From Marinobacter sp. F3R08 (lineage in GTDB: Bacteria > Pseudomonadota > Gammaproteobacteria > Pseudomonadales > Oleiphilaceae): a stretch of DNA of 64,000 nt. The stretch lies in NCBI RefSeq assembly GCF_018860425.1, contig NZ_JAHKPI010000008.1, positions 124,001 to 188,000 of the forward strand. The letters are read 5' to 3'. Each line of letters starts with the position of its first letter. Positions within the stretch are counted from its first letter, which is position 1. The position numbers and the translations under genes were made by a program. The notes below the pieces were generated by a model. That model was not told the origin of the DNA, did not search any database, and saw only the letters and a program-made list of their open reading frames with translations. Positions 47,024 through 58,900 of this stretch are shown here, piece after piece.

Positions 47024-48718
47024 TTAATCCTTATTGGCGTTTTGCTGCTGCATCTGCTCTTTGATGAGATCACCGATGGTGGTCGCACCAGACGAAGTTT
47101 CTGCAGTTTTAGTCCGCACATTTTCCAGTGCCTGCTTGTCGTCCTCAACATCTTTGGACTTCACAGACAGGTTGATGATGCGATTCTTGCGGTCGATGCT
47201 GATGATCTTCGCTTCAACTTCTTCGCCTTCCTTCAGCGCGTTGCGAGCGTCTTCGACGCGGTCACGGCTGATTTCCGAGGCTTTGAGTACCGCTTCAACT
47301 TCCTCGTTCAGGGCAATGGTAGCTGCCTTGGCATCAACTGCAGACACGGTGCCCTTAACAATGGAGCCCTTGTCGTTCAGCTGTACGAACTCGGCGAACG
47401 GATCGCTCTCGAGCTGCTTGATACCCAGGGAGATACGCTCACGCTCCGGATCAACAGACAGGATAACGGTTTCAACTTCGTCACCCTTCTTGTATTCACG
47501 AACCGCTTCTTCGCCAGTCTCGTTCCAGCTGATGTCAGACAGGTGAACCAGACCGTCGATGCCGCCATCCAGACCGATGAAGATACCGAAGTCAGTGATT
47601 GACTTGATCTTACCGGAGATGCGGTCGCCCTTGTTGAAGTTGCTGGAGAAATCTTCCCACGGGTTGGATACGCACTGCTTGATACCCAGGGAGATACGAC
47701 GACGCTCTTCGTCGATATCCAGAATCATCACGCCCACTTCGTCGCCCACCTGGACAACCTTGGACGGATGGATGTTCTTGTTGGTCCAGTCCATTTCGGA
47801 TACGTGAACCAGACCTTCAACACCCTCTTCCAGCTCAGCAAAGCAGCCGTAGTCAGTAAGGTTGGTAACACGTGCAGTAACCTTGCTGCCTTCCGGGTAA
47901 CGACCCTTGATATCAACCCAGGGATCTTCACCCAGCTGCTTCAGGCCGAGGGAAACACGGTTGCGCTCACGGTCAAACTTCAGAACCTTGACGCTGATTT
48001 CGTCGCCCACATTGACGATTTCGCTCGGATGCTTGATGCGCTTCCAGGCCATATCGGTAATGTGCAGCAGGCCGTCAACACCGCCCAGATCTACGAACGC
48101 GCCGTAGTCGGTCAGGTTCTTGACGATACCCTTGATTTCCATACCCTCGGTCAGGGTTTCCAGCAGAGCTTCGCGCTCAGCGCTGTTTTCAGCTTCCAGA
48201 ACGGCGCGGCGGGAAACAACCACGTTGTTACGCTTCTGGTCGAGCTTGATAACCTTGAATTCGAGTTCTTTGTTCTCCAGGTGCGCGGTGTCGCGAACCG
48301 GACGAACGTCTACCAGCGAGCCAGGCAGGAAGGCACGAATGCCGGCCAGATCGACGGTGAAACCACCCTTGACCTTACCGTTGATAATACCTTTAACCAC
48401 TTCCTCAGCTTCGAAGGACTTCTCGAGTACCTTCCAGGCTTCTGCACGCTTGGCCTTTTCACGGGACAGACGGGTCTCACCGAAGCCGTCTTCCACAGCG
48501 TCGAGAGCAACGTCGACAACGTCGCCGATAGCAATTTCCAACTCGCCTTTTTCGTTCAGGAACTGGGAGGCGGGGATAACGCCTTCGGACTTAAGTCCGG
48601 CGTTAACGGTGACCCAGTCGTTATCGACGTCAACTACGGTTCCCTGGACGATGGAACCTGGTTGCATGTCAATTTCTTTTAGGCTTTCTTCAAAAAGATC
48701 CGCAAAGCTCTCGCTCAT
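47024..48718 (-). CDS. rpsA: 30S ribosomal protein S1
   Basis: 564 residues with six S1 RNA-binding repeats, each ending in a pattern such as RISLGIKQ or RVSLGLKQ. The first two bind the ribosome, the others bind mRNA during initiation. The ATG at 48718 ([13 protein letters not shown]) with AGGACT upstream is the conserved start; the longer frame is not used. It lies between cmk and ihfB in the usual order. Confidence 0.97.
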   Translation of the reverse strand: MSESFADLFEESLKEIDMQPGSIVQGTVVDVDNDWVTVNAGLKSEGVIPASQFLNEKGELEIAIGDVVDVALDAVEDGFGETRLSREKAKRAEAWKVLEKSFEAEEVVKGIINGKVKGGFTVDLAGIRAFLPGSLVDVRPVRDTAHLENKELEFKVIKLDQKRNNVVVSRRAVLEAENSAEREALLETLTEGMEIKGIVKNLTDYGAFVDLGGVDGLLHITDMAWKRIKHPSEIVNVGDEISVKVLKFDRERNRVSLGLKQLGEDPWVDIKGRYPEGSKVTARVTNLTDYGCFAELEEGVEGLVHVSEMDWTNKNIHPSKVVQVGDEVGVMILDIDEERRRISLGIKQCVSNPWEDFSSNFNKGDRISGKIKSITDFGIFIGLDGGIDGLVHLSDISWNETGEEAVREYKKGDEVETVILSVDPERERISLGIKQLESDPFAEFVQLNDKGSIVKGTVSAVDAKAATIALNEEVEAVLKASEISRDRVEDARNALKEGEEVEAKIISIDRKNRIINLSVKSKDVEDDKQALENVRTKTAETSSGATTIGDLIKEQMQQQNANKD

Positions 48719-48848
48719 TATGAGTCCTATATGATCAACGCAAGTGTACTCCGTGCCACCAGTAACACGGTCTGTTAACAAGTTCCGGATTAAGCCTGTG
48801 ACTGGCAGATAACGCTACATCCGGCATTTCAACGACAAAAAGGTGTAG

Positions 48849-49529
48849 TCAGGCCTGACCTGCTGCGGCCATACACCTGCCTAACACCTCTTCTATACTC
48901 AACCCCGTAGAATCAATGACTTGCGCATCATCCGCGGGTTTGAGAGGGGCTGCAGAACGGTTCATATCCCGTTCATCACGAACCCGTATCTCCTCTAAAA
49001 GGGCGTCAATACTAACATTGACACCCGCGTCCTTCAACTGTCCATAGCGTCGCTGGGCCCTTTCTTCGGCACTGGCTGTCAGGAAAATTTTTACCGGCGC
49101 ATCGGGAAACACAACGGTACCCATGTCGCGACCATCGGCCACCAGACCCGGCGCCTGCCGGAAATCCCGTTGCCGCTGCAACAGGGCATCGCGGACCGAC
49201 TGCATCACAGCCACCTTCGACGCGTTATCGCCGGCCGACTCCGTACGTATCTCGGCGGTCACATCCCGGCCTGCGAGAATGACTTTGACCGGCTCACCTT
49301 CGGGTGTTGGCTCGAACGCAACGTCCAGCCCCGCTGCCACCTTTACCAGCCCCTCTTCGTCAGCCAGTGACACTCCCTGACGACCTGCGGCCAGAGCTGT
49401 GAGCCGATACAAAGCACCACTGTCCAGCAGATGCCAGCCCAGTTTCCTCGCCAGCATCTGGGTAATCGTGCCCTTGCCGGAGCCGCCCGGACCATCCACG
49501 GTTATCACTGGCGCGACACCATGCACCAT
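48849..49529 (-). CDS. cmk: Cytidylate kinase
   Basis: 226 residues. It phosphorylates CMP and dCMP. Seen: P-loop [32 protein letters not shown] and the lid [10 protein letters not shown]. The ATG shares one base with the stop of the tyrA-aroA gene (TAATG), so the two are translationally coupled. Confidence 0.96.
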   Translation of the reverse strand: MVHGVAPVITVDGPGGSGKGTITQMLARKLGWHLLDSGALYRLTALAAGRQGVSLADEEGLVKVAAGLDVAFEPTPEGEPVKVILAGRDVTAEIRTESAGDNASKVAVMQSVRDALLQRQRDFRQAPGLVADGRDMGTVVFPDAPVKIFLTASAEERAQRRYGQLKDAGVNVSIDALLEEIRVRDERDMNRSAAPLKPADDAQVIDSTGLSIEEVLGRCMAAAGQA

Positions 49530-51757
49530 TATTCAGCTCCCTCAGCTGAGATATTGATCCCCGTACCACGGGCAAGCTCCACAAAGCCCGGAAACGACGT
49601 GGCAACGTTGGCGCAGTCTGTAACAGAAATCTCTCCCTTGGCACGCAGCGATGCCACCGCGAAAGACATGGCGATCCGATGGTCACCGTGGCTGTTGACG
49701 GTTCCACCACCAATGGCCTGACCGCCCTCAATGATGATGCCATCTGGCGTTACGGTAGTTTCAACACCCAGTTCAGCCAGGCCATCCGCCATAACCTGAA
49801 TACGGTCACTTTCCTTGACACGCAGTTCCTCTGCGCCACGCAGAACCGTGCGGCCTTTGGCGCAGGCTGCAGCAATGAACAACACCGGAAACTCATCAAT
49901 CGCCAGAGGCACCTGATCTTCGGGAATATCGATACCCTGCAGCTCCGCAGATCGGACCCGCAGGTCGGCAACCGGCTCGCCACCGATTTCCCGCTCGTCG
50001 AGCATTTCGATACTGGCGCCCATCTGGTTCAGGATATTGATCACCCCGACCCGGGTCGGATTCATACCCACATGCCGCAGGATCAGGTCGGATCCGGGCG
50101 CAATACTGGCTGCGACCAGGAAGAAAGCAGACGAGGAGATATCCGCGGGCACATCGATGTTTGTCGCTGTCAGCTTGCCACCACCGCTGACACTCGCCGT
50201 CGCGCCGTCACGATGCACATGGTAACCAAAGCCCGCCAGCATTCGCTCGGTATGGTCCCGGGTCGGCGCCGGCTCCGTGACAGAGGTGCTGCCTTCTGCG
50301 TAGAGACCAGCCAGCAACAGACACGATTTGACCTGTGCGCTGGCTACCGGCATTTCATAATGAATCCCGGACAGCGTCTGGCCTCCCCGGATTTTCAGAG
50401 GCGGCCGGCCGCCTTCTGCGGTGTCTATAACCGCCCCCATGGCCCGCAATGGATCGGCAACCCGGCCCATCGGGCGAACAGAGAGGCTGGCATCCCCGGT
50501 CAGCTCGGAATCGAAAGGCTGAGCCGCAAGCAAACCCGCAAACAAGCGCATGGCAGTGCCGGAATTACCCAGGTACAGAGGGCCTCTTGGTGCCTGCAGC
50601 CCCCTGATACCAACACCATGAATCCGTACGAAGCCGTCGTCCGGCCCCTCTATAGTGACGCCCATGTCCCGGAATGCCTGAAGGGTGGCCAGACTGTCCT
50701 CCCCTTCCAGAAACCCCTTAACTTCGGTCACACCGTCTGCTAATGCGCCCAGCATGATGGAACGATGCGACATGGATTTGTCACCAGGTACCCGGATGTC
50801 ACCAGTAATCGCGCCACCGGGCTGTAGACGGAACGTTACCTGCTTTTCACTGTTGTTTTTCACGTAAGCCTGTCCTGAGAGCATCTTGGAAAAATGTTCA
50901 CGCGCCGCTTTGGCGCGACTGAAGACCCGTAGCAACGTGGCACTGTCCTGATTGGCGATAGCGGTGCGCAGTTGCTCCAGGTCGTGGGTAAAGTGATCAA
51001 TCCCACGCAGAACCGCATCACGGTTCGAGAGAAAGATATCGTGCCACATCACCGGATCACTGGCAGCAATCCGCGTGAAGTCCCTGAAGCCACCGGCGGC
51101 ATAACGGAAGATGTCCATATTCTCATCTTCGCCCGCCAGGGTATCCACCAGGGAAAAAGCGATGAGATGTGGCAGATGACTGGTAGCCGCCAGCACTTCG
51201 TCGTGATAGGCCACCGACATGGTCAGCACCGTGGCACCACACCCCTCCCACAACGCTTTCAGACGGGCAAGGTGTGGCTGGCTCACGTTATCCGGAGGTG
51301 TGAGGATCACCTTATGATTGGCAAAAAGTTCCGGATTGGCGGCCCGAATACCGCTTTTCTCAGATCCGGCAATCGGGTGGCCAGGTATCACGAATGGCGA
51401 CAGCCCCCCAAGAACCGCCTCGACATCCGTCACAAAGCTCGACTTGGTACTGCCAACGTCGGTCAGAATGGCGCCTGGCTCCAACGCGGGGCGCACCTGA
51501 TCAAGAACAGCCCGGGTTGCCCGTACCGGGACTGCCAGCACAACCAGATCGGCGCCCCGAACAGCATCAGCGACTGAAGAAGCCCCCTGGTCAATGACGC
51601 CCAACTCCTTACCTAGCTGAAGCTCTTCATCGCGCTGGTCAGCACCAACAACCGTATCAGCCAACCCATTGCGCCGGATCGCACAGGCCAGTGAGCCACC
51701 AATCAGACCCAGACCAATGATCGCAACCCTTTTGAACAGAGGCTTGGAAGGCACCAT
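49529..51757 (-). CDS. Fused prephenate dehydrogenase / EPSP synthase
   Basis: 742 residues. Residues 1 to about 295 are TyrA: NAD-binding [13 protein letters not shown], then [13 protein letters not shown], which holds the catalytic histidine. After a short linker, from about residue 310, comes Aro[49 protein letters not shown] and [13 protein letters not shown]. The first part makes 4-hydroxyphenylpyruvate for tyrosine and the second makes EPSP in the shikimate pathway. The fusion is known in Pseudomonas and its relatives. It sits two bases from hisC and overlaps cmk. Confidence 0.96.
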   Translation of the reverse strand: MVPSKPLFKRVAIIGLGLIGGSLACAIRRNGLADTVVGADQRDEELQLGKELGVIDQGASSVADAVRGADLVVLAVPVRATRAVLDQVRPALEPGAILTDVGSTKSSFVTDVEAVLGGLSPFVIPGHPIAGSEKSGIRAANPELFANHKVILTPPDNVSQPHLARLKALWEGCGATVLTMSVAYHDEVLAATSHLPHLIAFSLVDTLAGEDENMDIFRYAAGGFRDFTRIAASDPVMWHDIFLSNRDAVLRGIDHFTHDLEQLRTAIANQDSATLLRVFSRAKAAREHFSKMLSGQAYVKNNSEKQVTFRLQPGGAITGDIRVPGDKSMSHRSIMLGALADGVTEVKGFLEGEDSLATLQAFRDMGVTIEGPDDGFVRIHGVGIRGLQAPRGPLYLGNSGTAMRLFAGLLAAQPFDSELTGDASLSVRPMGRVADPLRAMGAVIDTAEGGRPPLKIRGGQTLSGIHYEMPVASAQVKSCLLLAGLYAEGSTSVTEPAPTRDHTERMLAGFGYHVHRDGATASVSGGGKLTATNIDVPADISSSAFFLVAASIAPGSDLILRHVGMNPTRVGVINILNQMGASIEMLDEREIGGEPVADLRVRSAELQGIDIPEDQVPLAIDEFPVLFIAAACAKGRTVLRGAEELRVKESDRIQVMADGLAELGVETTVTPDGIIIEGGQAIGGGTVNSHGDHRIAMSFAVASLRAKGEISVTDCANVATSFPGFVELARGTGINISAEGAE

Positions 51758-51758
51758 A

Positions 51759-52883
51759 TCAGTCGCTGAGCCCCGATGCTGTCAGGGCCTTGGCCAGAGC
51801 CTCGATAAAGCGTTCATTTTCTTCCGGAAGCCCGACAGACACTCTGAGATGGCGTGGCATGCCATAGCCGGCAATCGGCCGGACAATCACACCATGAGCC
51901 AGCAGGGACTGGTAAACACCCATGGCCTGCTCTCCCACTTCCACCGCCACAAAATTTCCTGCGGACGGAATGTAACTGAGCCCCATTTGATCGAACGCCG
52001 TCTCCAGCTGACGCAAACCGGCCGCATTAACATCCCGGGAACGCTGGAGATAGTCCTCGTCTTCGAGAACGGCCGTGGCCGCCGACAGGGCAACCGTGTC
52101 CACATTGAACGGCTGACGCACCCGGTTCAGGATGTCAGCTATAGCAGGAGAGCTGATGCTGTACCCTACCCGCAATGCCGCAAGCCCCCAGGCTTTGGAA
52201 AACGTCCGGCAGACAATCAGGTTCGGAAAGCGCGCCAGCAACTCGACTCCGTCCGCATACTCGTCACCGGTAAGGTATTCGCAATAGGCCTCATCCAGGA
52301 CTACCAGAACCTCTTCCGGGATCTTTTCCAGAAACGCTTCGATTGCCTCCGCCTTGTGCACCGTACCTGTCGGATTGTTCGGGTTGGCCACGAAGACCAG
52401 GCGAGTGCGCTCAGTGACTGCCTCTGCCATGGCATCCAGGTCATGCCCCCACTCCCGGGCTGGCACAGACACACCCTTTGCACCAATGGCCTGGGTCACC
52501 AGGGGATAGACGGCAAAAGCATACTGGGAGAAGACAACCTCTGAATCGGCATCGGCAAAACAGCGGGTGATCACTTCCAGAACGTCATTGGAGCCATTGC
52601 CGAGCGTAATCTGATCCATTCCCACACCCAGACGCTTTGCCAGCGCCTGCTTGAGATTGAACCCATTACCATCAGGATAGAGACACAGCTCGGATAACGC
52701 TGCCCGCGCCGCCGAGAGGGCTTTGTCGCTGGGGCCGAGAGGATTTTCATTGCTGGCAAGCTTGATAATTTCTGCAGGGTTCAGTCCCAGCTCGCGGGCC
52801 AACTCTTCAATAGGCTTGCCTGGCTGGTAAGGTGATAGCGCCTGTACACCGCGAACCGCCAGACTCTGGTAATCAATGGCCAT
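51759..52883 (-). CDS. hisC: Histidinol-phosphate aminotransferase
   Basis: 374 residues from the ATG at 52883 (MAIDYQSLAVRGVQAL), chosen for GAGGAC eight bases upstream; an ATG nine codons earlier has none. Fold type I aminotransferase with ASNENPLGPS, NPNNPTG, VVLDEAYCEY and the Schiff-base lysine in RTFSKAWGLAALRVGY. Placed between pheA and tyrA, it may serve aromatic amino-acid transamination as well as histidine synthesis, as proposed for such HisC copies. Confidence 0.93.
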   Translation of the reverse strand: MAIDYQSLAVRGVQALSPYQPGKPIEELARELGLNPAEIIKLASNENPLGPSDKALSAARAALSELCLYPDGNGFNLKQALAKRLGVGMDQITLGNGSNDVLEVITRCFADADSEVVFSQYAFAVYPLVTQAIGAKGVSVPAREWGHDLDAMAEAVTERTRLVFVANPNNPTGTVHKAEAIEAFLEKIPEEVLVVLDEAYCEYLTGDEYADGVELLARFPNLIVCRTFSKAWGLAALRVGYSISSPAIADILNRVRQPFNVDTVALSAATAVLEDEDYLQRSRDVNAAGLRQLETAFDQMGLSYIPSAGNFVAVEVGEQAMGVYQSLLAHGVIVRPIAGYGMPRHLRVSVGLPEENERFIEALAKALTASGLSD

Positions 52884-52928
52884 AAATCGTCCTCGATATT
52901 CGTTACTCAAACACGCCGGTTCAGGTAT

Positions 52929-54026
52929 TCAAAGGACGCCAATCGGGTAGGAGCCCAGACGCTTGAGTTCTACCGCTTCATCGTCCACCTCTGCCAGCAC
53001 CTTCCGCACCTGCTCATCCTCCATGTGTCCCTCGAAATCGATGTAGAACACATAAGCCCAGGTTCCGCTTGGCGACGGCCGTGTTTCAATCCGGGTCAGG
53101 CTCAAGCCATGACTATGGAAAGGCTCGAGAAGCTGATACAGAGCCCCCGGCTTGTTGCGCATGGATACCAGAATAGAGGACTTGTCATGACCGCTGGCAG
53201 GCACTTCTTCCCGGCCGATGATCAGAAAACGGGTGGTATTGTCCGGACGGTCTTCAATGCTGTTCGCCAGCATCTCCAGACCATAGAGTTCTGCGGCCAT
53301 ATCACCTGCGATGGCCGCTGTCCCCGGTTCTGCGGCCGCACGCCGGGCCGCTTCCGCATTGCTGGATACAGTGACCCGCTCAATACCATAGCGGTGGGTA
53401 TCCAGCCATTGGCGACACTGGGCAAACGATTGCTGGTGGGAATAGATCCGGGTAATTTCCTGATCCCCGTGCTTGGGTGACACCAGGAGGTGGTGGTGAA
53501 TCCTCAGCTGTACTTCACCGCATATCTTCAGCGGAGAGGACATGAACATATCAAGAGTATGATTGATCATGCCCTCAGTGGAGTTTTCCACCGGTACCAC
53601 CCCGTAATGAGCAGCTCCGGATTCCACCTCCCGGAACACCGCATCAATCGCCGGCAAAGGCACACTGACAACGGAATGCCCGAAATGCTTGAGCGCCGCC
53701 GCCTGGGTAAAAGTACCAATCGGCCCCAGAAAGGCTATCTGCATGGGCTTTTCCAGTGCCAGGCACGCAGACATGATTTCCCGGAACAGACGGGCCATTT
53801 CCTCACCGGACAATGGCCCTGGATTCTGCTCCTTGATGCGCCGAAGCACCTGAGCTTCCCGTTCCGGGCGATAGAAAAAGACGTCTTGCCCCGGATTGGC
53901 TGACATTTTGACGTGCGCCACTTCCTGAGCACAGGCTGCCCGCGCACTGATCAGATCCATGATCTTCTGATCAATCTGATCAATCTCGTCCCGCAGCTCT
54001 CCGAGCCGGATCTGCTCATCACTCAT
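52929..54026 (-). CDS. pheA: Bifunctional chorismate mutase / prephenate dehydratase
   Basis: 365 residues. An AroQ chorismate mutase domain (1-90: RDEIDQIDQKIMDLISAR), prephenate dehydratase (95-275: AFLGPIGTFTQAAA, VPVENSTEGMINHTLD, NTTRFLIIG), and a C-terminal ACT domain (SILVSMRNKPGALYQLLEPF and the ESRP-like IETRPS). The ACT domain normally gives feedback inhibition by phenylalanine. It begins two bases after the serC stop. Confidence 0.96.
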   Translation of the reverse strand: MSDEQIRLGELRDEIDQIDQKIMDLISARAACAQEVAHVKMSANPGQDVFFYRPEREAQVLRRIKEQNPGPLSGEEMARLFREIMSACLALEKPMQIAFLGPIGTFTQAAALKHFGHSVVSVPLPAIDAVFREVESGAAHYGVVPVENSTEGMINHTLDMFMSSPLKICGEVQLRIHHHLLVSPKHGDQEITRIYSHQQSFAQCRQWLDTHRYGIERVTVSSNAEAARRAAAEPGTAAIAGDMAAELYGLEMLANSIEDRPDNTTRFLIIGREEVPASGHDKSSILVSMRNKPGALYQLLEPFHSHGLSLTRIETRPSPSGTWAYVFYIDFEGHMEDEQVRKVLAEVDDEAVELKRLGSYPIGVL

Positions 54027-54028
54027 GA

Positions 54029-55111
54029 TCAGCCCCGCTCCTTCGCAAATTCGGTCATGTAGGCAATCAACGCATCGACACCCTCCTCGGGCATCGCATT
54101 GTAGATGCTGGCACGCATTCCACCGACCGATCGGTGGCCTGCCAGATTCAGCAGGCCGCGGTCACCCGCTCCTTTAAGGAAATCGCCATTCAGGGCATCA
54201 TCCGCCAGAGTAAACGGTACATTCATCCAAGACCGGAAGCGAGGATCGATGGGGTTGGCATAGAACTCATTGGTATCGATGAAATCGTAAAGCTTGCGGG
54301 CCTTGCGCAGGTTAATCTCACCCATCGCCTTAACACCGCCCTGCTCTTTCAGCCACTTGAATACCAGACCGGCCAGGTACCAGGAATAGGTAGCCGGCGT
54401 GTTGTACATGGATCCGTTATCCGCAATCACCTGATAATTCATCATGGTCGGGGTCTCCTTCCGGGCCTTGCCAAGAAGATCCTTGCGAATGATGACGACT
54501 ACCAGCCCGGAAGGGCCGATATTTTTCTGGGCACCGGCGTAGATAACACCAAATTTCGAAACATCCACCGGACGGGACAGCATGGTTGACGACATGTCTG
54601 CCACCAGCGGAACACCCGGACTCTCCGGAACAAAGTCGTATTCCAGCCCACCAATTGTCTCGTTCGGCGTGTAATGCAGGTACGCTGCATCGGCACTGGT
54701 CTGCCAGGAGGACTGATCAGGAATCGTGGTAAACCCACTTTCTTCAGAGCTGGCCACCACGTTCACAGTGCTATAGCGGCGCGCCTCGGCAATGGCCTTT
54801 TTGGACCAGATACCAGTATTCACATAATCAGCAGAGCTTTTCTCGCCCAGCAGGTTCAGTGGAATCGTAGAGAACTGGCTGGACGCCCCGCCCTGCATAA
54901 ACAGAACGGCATAATCATCCGAAACGCCTGCCAGTTCACGCAGATCCTTTTCTGCAGCGTCGGCAATCTGGACAAAATCTTTGCTGCGATGGCTCATTTC
55001 CATCACCGACATGCCGGTGCCGCGCCAGTCGAGCATTTCATCCCGCGCCTGACGAAGCACGCTCTCCGGCAGAGTTGCCGGACCTGCACAAAAGTTATAC
55101 GCCCTGCTCAT
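54029..55111 (-). CDS. serC: Phosphoserine aminotransferase
   Basis: 360 residues, normal length. It makes phosphoserine and also serves pyridoxal-phosphate synthesis. Seen: NFCAGPATLP at the start, MEMSHRSKDF, GGASSQFS, ADMSSTMLSRP, and the Schiff-base lysine in VIYAGAQKNIGPSG. The ATG at 55111 (MSRAYNF) is the conserved start. First gene of the aromatic cluster, after gyrA. Confidence 0.97.
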   Translation of the reverse strand: MSRAYNFCAGPATLPESVLRQARDEMLDWRGTGMSVMEMSHRSKDFVQIADAAEKDLRELAGVSDDYAVLFMQGGASSQFSTIPLNLLGEKSSADYVNTGIWSKKAIAEARRYSTVNVVASSEESGFTTIPDQSSWQTSADAAYLHYTPNETIGGLEYDFVPESPGVPLVADMSSTMLSRPVDVSKFGVIYAGAQKNIGPSGLVVVIIRKDLLGKARKETPTMMNYQVIADNGSMYNTPATYSWYLAGLVFKWLKEQGGVKAMGEINLRKARKLYDFIDTNEFYANPIDPRFRSWMNVPFTLADDALNGDFLKGAGDRGLLNLAGHRSVGGMRASIYNAMPEEGVDALIAYMTEFAKERG

Positions 55112-55161
55112 GTTGCTGTGTTCTCTCAAGTCTTGCTGAATCTTTCTGTGGCAGTGCCGGC

Positions 55162-57774
55162 TTATTCTTCGCCAGCACCTTCACCGCTTTCCGGGCTGTC
55201 GTCTGCAGCCACCGGATTACCGTCTTCGTCGAGCTCTTCATCGTCGGTTTCCGCGATGCGCTCAACCCCAACCAGACGCTCATCTTCCTGGCTAAGTTTG
55301 ATCAGGCGCACACCCTGGGTGTTACGACTCAGAACGGACACCTCATCTGTGCGGGTACGCACGAGCGTCCCCTTGTCAGAGATCAGCATCATTTCGTCGC
55401 CATCAAACAGCTGCAGGCCCGTGACCAGGTTGCCGTTTCGCTCGGAGCACTGCATGGCAATAACGCCCTGACTGCCTCGGCTGTAGGTCGGGAACTCGTC
55501 GATGGCAGTACGCTTGCCGTACCCGTTCTCGGAGGCCGTCAGAATAACGCCACCTTCCTCGGGGATAATCAGGGATACCACATGGTGACCTTCCGGCATC
55601 TTGATGCCGCGAACACCACGGGCTGTCCGACTCATCGGGCGTACCGCTTCCTCGTTAAAGCGCACGGCCTTACCAGCAGTCGAGAACAGCATGACTTCGG
55701 CATCGCCTTTGGTGATGGCCGCGCCGATCAGGGTGTCGCCCTCATCCAGAGACAGCGCAATCAGGCCACTGCTGCGCGGACGTGAGAAGTTCGGCAGCGG
55801 CGTTTTCTTGACGACGCCCGCAGATGTTGCCATCAACACAAACTGGTCTTCCGGGTAATCACGAACCGGCAGGAAGGTGGTGATACGCTCACCCTCATCC
55901 AACGGCAGTATATTCACCATCGGGCGGCCGCGGGATGCCCGGCTGGCACGCGGAATCTCGAACACCCTCAACCAGTAAACCTTGCCACGGTTGGAGAAGC
56001 ACAGAATGGTGTCGTGGGAGTTGGCAACCAGAAGCTTCTCGACAAAGTCCTCGTCCTTCATGGACGTAGCCGCTTTGCCTCGACCACCACGACGCTGGGC
56101 CTGGTAGTCTTCCACCGCCTGAGTCTTGGCGTAGCCACTGTGGGAAATGGTCACCACAAGGTCTTCTTCATCGATCAGGTCTGCGATGGTCAGATCGCGA
56201 CGTGAACTGGTGATCTCGGTACGACGCTCGTCACCGAACTCGGAAACAATCGCTTCCAGTTCTTCCCGGATCACCTGGAGCAGCCGCTCGGGGTCGCCCA
56301 GAATATCCAGCAGATCGGCAATCTTTTCGAGGATTTCCTTGTATTCGTTCTCGAGCTTCTCGGTTTCCAGACCGGTCAGACGATGCAGGCGCAAATCCAG
56401 AATAGCCTGAGCCTGTTCAGGAGACAGGTGGTACAGGCCTTCACGCAGCCCGTAGATTTCCGGCAGGTCGTCCGGACGGCAGGCATCTTCACCTGCACGT
56501 TCCAGCATGGCCATGACATCACCCGGAGACCAACCCTTGGCAATCAGCTTTTCTTTGGCTTCGGCCGCAGAGGGCGAAGCCTTTATCAGTTCGATGATCT
56601 CGTCGATATTTGCCAGAGCAACCGTCAGGCCTTCCAGAATATGGCCACGCTCGCGGGCTTTGCGCAATTCGTAAATGGTCCGGCGGGTGACTACTTCACG
56701 ACGGTGACGAATGAACGCATCCAGCAACTGCTTCAGATTCAGCGTTTTCGGTTCGCCATTGATCAGGCCAACCATGTTGATACCAAACACGGTCTCAAGC
56801 TGGGTCTGGGCAAACAGGTTGTTGACCACAACGTCGGGATTCTCGCCCCGGCGCAGCTCAATCACCACCCGGATACCTTCCTTATTGGATTCATCCCGCA
56901 GCTCGGAAATCCCCTCAAGGCGCTTCTCTTTAACCAGCTCGGCAATCTTCTCGATCAACCGGGCCTTGTTCAGCTGGTACGGAAGTTCCGTGATGATGAC
57001 TGCATCGCGATTGGTCTTTTTATCATGCTCAATCTCATGACGGGCGCGAATGTAAATGCGGCCACGACCGGTACGATAGGCCTCCACAATGCCGGCACGG
57101 CCATTGATGATGCCCTGGGTCGGAAAATCCGGGCCCGGAATGAATTCCATCAATTCATCCACGGTCAGATCCGGGTTATCGATCAGTTCCAGACAGCCCT
57201 TTACCACTTCCGTCAGGTTATGGGGCGGGATGTTGGTTGCCATACCCACGGCAATCCCCGAAGAACCATTCACCAGAAGGTTGGGTACCCGGGTGGGCAT
57301 AACCTCGGGAATCCGCTCGGTGCCGTCGTAGTTATCAACGAAATCGACCGTTTCCTTGTCCAGGTCCGCCAGCAGGGAGTGGGCAATCTTCTCCATGCGA
57401 ATCTCGGTATAACGCATGGCAGCCGCGTTATCACCGTCAATGGAACCAAAGTTGCCCTGACCGTCGACCAACGGATAACGCAGCGAGAAAGGCTGGGCCA
57501 TACGTACGATGGTGTCGTAAACCGCCGAGTCGCCGTGGGGGTGGTATTTACCAATAACGTCACCAACCACACGGGCAGACTTCTTGTAGGCCTTGTTCCA
57601 GTCGTTGTTCAGTTCGGACATGGCGAACAGAACACGACGGTGGACCGGCTTGAGGCCATCCCTCACATCCGGAAGCGCCCGCCCAACGATGACACTCATG
57701 GCGTAATCGAGATAGGACTGCTTTAACTCGTCTTCAATATTAACCGGCAGGATCTCTTTGGCTAACTCACCCAT
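55162..57774 (-). CDS. gyrA: DNA gyrase subunit A
   Basis: 870 residues from the ATG at 57774 ([13 protein letters not shown]). The breakage-reunion domain includes the quinolone-resistance region [11 protein letters not shown] with Ser83 and Asp87 as in quinolone-sensitive E. coli, then the catalytic AAAMRYTE. The C-terminal pinwheel includes the GyrA box QRRGGRG. The last 30 or so residues form a very acidic tail ([20 protein letters not shown]). Confidence 0.97.
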   Translation of the reverse strand: MGELAKEILPVNIEDELKQSYLDYAMSVIVGRALPDVRDGLKPVHRRVLFAMSELNNDWNKAYKKSARVVGDVIGKYHPHGDSAVYDTIVRMAQPFSLRYPLVDGQGNFGSIDGDNAAAMRYTEIRMEKIAHSLLADLDKETVDFVDNYDGTERIPEVMPTRVPNLLVNGSSGIAVGMATNIPPHNLTEVVKGCLELIDNPDLTVDELMEFIPGPDFPTQGIINGRAGIVEAYRTGRGRIYIRARHEIEHDKKTNRDAVIITELPYQLNKARLIEKIAELVKEKRLEGISELRDESNKEGIRVVIELRRGENPDVVVNNLFAQTQLETVFGINMVGLINGEPKTLNLKQLLDAFIRHRREVVTRRTIYELRKARERGHILEGLTVALANIDEIIELIKASPSAAEAKEKLIAKGWSPGDVMAMLERAGEDACRPDDLPEIYGLREGLYHLSPEQAQAILDLRLHRLTGLETEKLENEYKEILEKIADLLDILGDPERLLQVIREELEAIVSEFGDERRTEITSSRRDLTIADLIDEEDLVVTISHSGYAKTQAVEDYQAQRRGGRGKAATSMKDEDFVEKLLVANSHDTILCFSNRGKVYWLRVFEIPRASRASRGRPMVNILPLDEGERITTFLPVRDYPEDQFVLMATSAGVVKKTPLPNFSRPRSSGLIALSLDEGDTLIGAAITKGDAEVMLFSTAGKAVRFNEEAVRPMSRTARGVRGIKMPEGHHVVSLIIPEEGGVILTASENGYGKRTAIDEFPTYSRGSQGVIAMQCSERNGNLVTGLQLFDGDEMMLISDKGTLVRTRTDEVSVLSRNTQGVRLIKLSQEDERLVGVERIAETDDEELDEDGNPVAADDSPESGEGAGEE

Positions 57775-57902
57775 CGAGAAAGGTTCCTTTGCGTTATCTG
57801 AAAGTCGTATCGGGACCTTGTATCCGGGCCCCATAGTTATTCTTCAACAAGCCGCCAAGTCTACCACAGTCACACCCTCTCCGGGGCAACCGTGAGACAG
57901 CC

Positions 57903-58757
57903 TTAATCAAACACCACGGTCTTGTTTTCGTAGGTAATCACCCGGTCCTCAATGTGCGAACGCAGGCCCCTGGCCAATACATTCTTTTCCACATCCTTAC
58001 CCAGGCGAACCATATCCTCAATGGAATCGCTGTGGGTGATCCGGATAACGTCCTGCTCAATGATCGGACCTTCATCAAGATCCTGAGTCACGTAGTGGCA
58101 GGTCGCACCAATCAGCTTCACCCCGCGGCTGTATGCCTGGTGGTAAGGGCGGGCGCCCGCAAAAGAAGGCAGAAAGCTGTGATGGATATTAATTACCTTG
58201 CCCGCGTGCTTTTCGCACAGCCCGCCAGGCAGGATTTGCATGTAACGGGCCAGCACCACTACATCGACTTCGTATTTATCAAACAACTCGTCGATGTGAG
58301 CGAACGCTTCCTCCTTGTTTTCCTTGCTGACCGGCACGTGGTGATAGGGTATTTCATGCCACTCCACCATCCGGCGCAAATCTTCGTGGTTAGAGATAAC
58401 CGCCACGATCTCCGCATTGATCTCCTTGCTGTGCCAGCGATGCAGAAGATCAGCCACACAGTGAGATTCCTTGCTGCACATCAGAATCACTTTTTTCGGC
58501 TGAGCAGAATCAGCAATGTGCCAGTTCATATTGAACTCGCGGGCAATTGGTTCGAACGCAGCTCGAAACTGTTCCAGACCAAACGGAATCGAAGTGGCCT
58601 TGATCTCATGCCGCATGAAAAACCAGCCGTTCTGAGTGTCCGAATGATGACTCGCTTCGGTGATCCAGCCATTGTAGGTCGACAGAAAATTACTCACCTT
58701 GGCGACAATTCCCACCCGGTCGGGGCAGGAAATCACAAGACGATAGGTATGCTCCAT
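57903..58757 (-). CDS. purU: Formyltetrahydrofolate deformylase
   Basis: 284 residues. It splits 10-formyl-THF into formate and THF. An N-terminal ACT domain (YRLVISCPDRVGIVAKVSNFL) is followed by the formyl-transferase-like domain with LMCSKESHCVADLL, VVLARYMQIL, and the catalytic set NIHHSFLPSFAGA and HYVTQDLDEGPII. Divergent from ggt. Confidence 0.95.
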   Translation of the reverse strand: MEHTYRLVISCPDRVGIVAKVSNFLSTYNGWITEASHHSDTQNGWFFMRHEIKATSIPFGLEQFRAAFEPIAREFNMNWHIADSAQPKKVILMCSKESHCVADLLHRWHSKEINAEIVAVISNHEDLRRMVEWHEIPYHHVPVSKENKEEAFAHIDELFDKYEVDVVVLARYMQILPGGLCEKHAGKVINIHHSFLPSFAGARPYHQAYSRGVKLIGATCHYVTQDLDEGPIIEQDVIRITHSDSIEDMVRLGKDVEKNVLARGLRSHIEDRVITYENKTVVFD

Positions 58758-58900
58758 GAAAGCCTTTCCTTACGTGGAATCCGGGAAAGCAGGTGCGCCG
58801 GGGAGTCACCGCCGGAATTAACGGCAGGTTAACGTTACGCACCTATCAAAATGACCGGCTATCATAGCCTATCTGAACGTCAGAAACGAGGAATGGAGAT

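Noticed and set aside
47768..48682. 304-codon frame on the plus strand inside rpsA
   Set aside because: Antisense to the S1 repeats, whose repeated sequence makes long shadow frames likely.
49679..50743. 354-codon frame on the plus strand inside tyrA-aroA
   Set aside because: Antisense to the AroA domain; composition is that of a shadow frame.
56383..57726. 447-codon frame on the plus strand inside gyrA
   Set aside because: Lies wholly antisense to a full-length gyrA with all conserved motifs; a codon-bias shadow.
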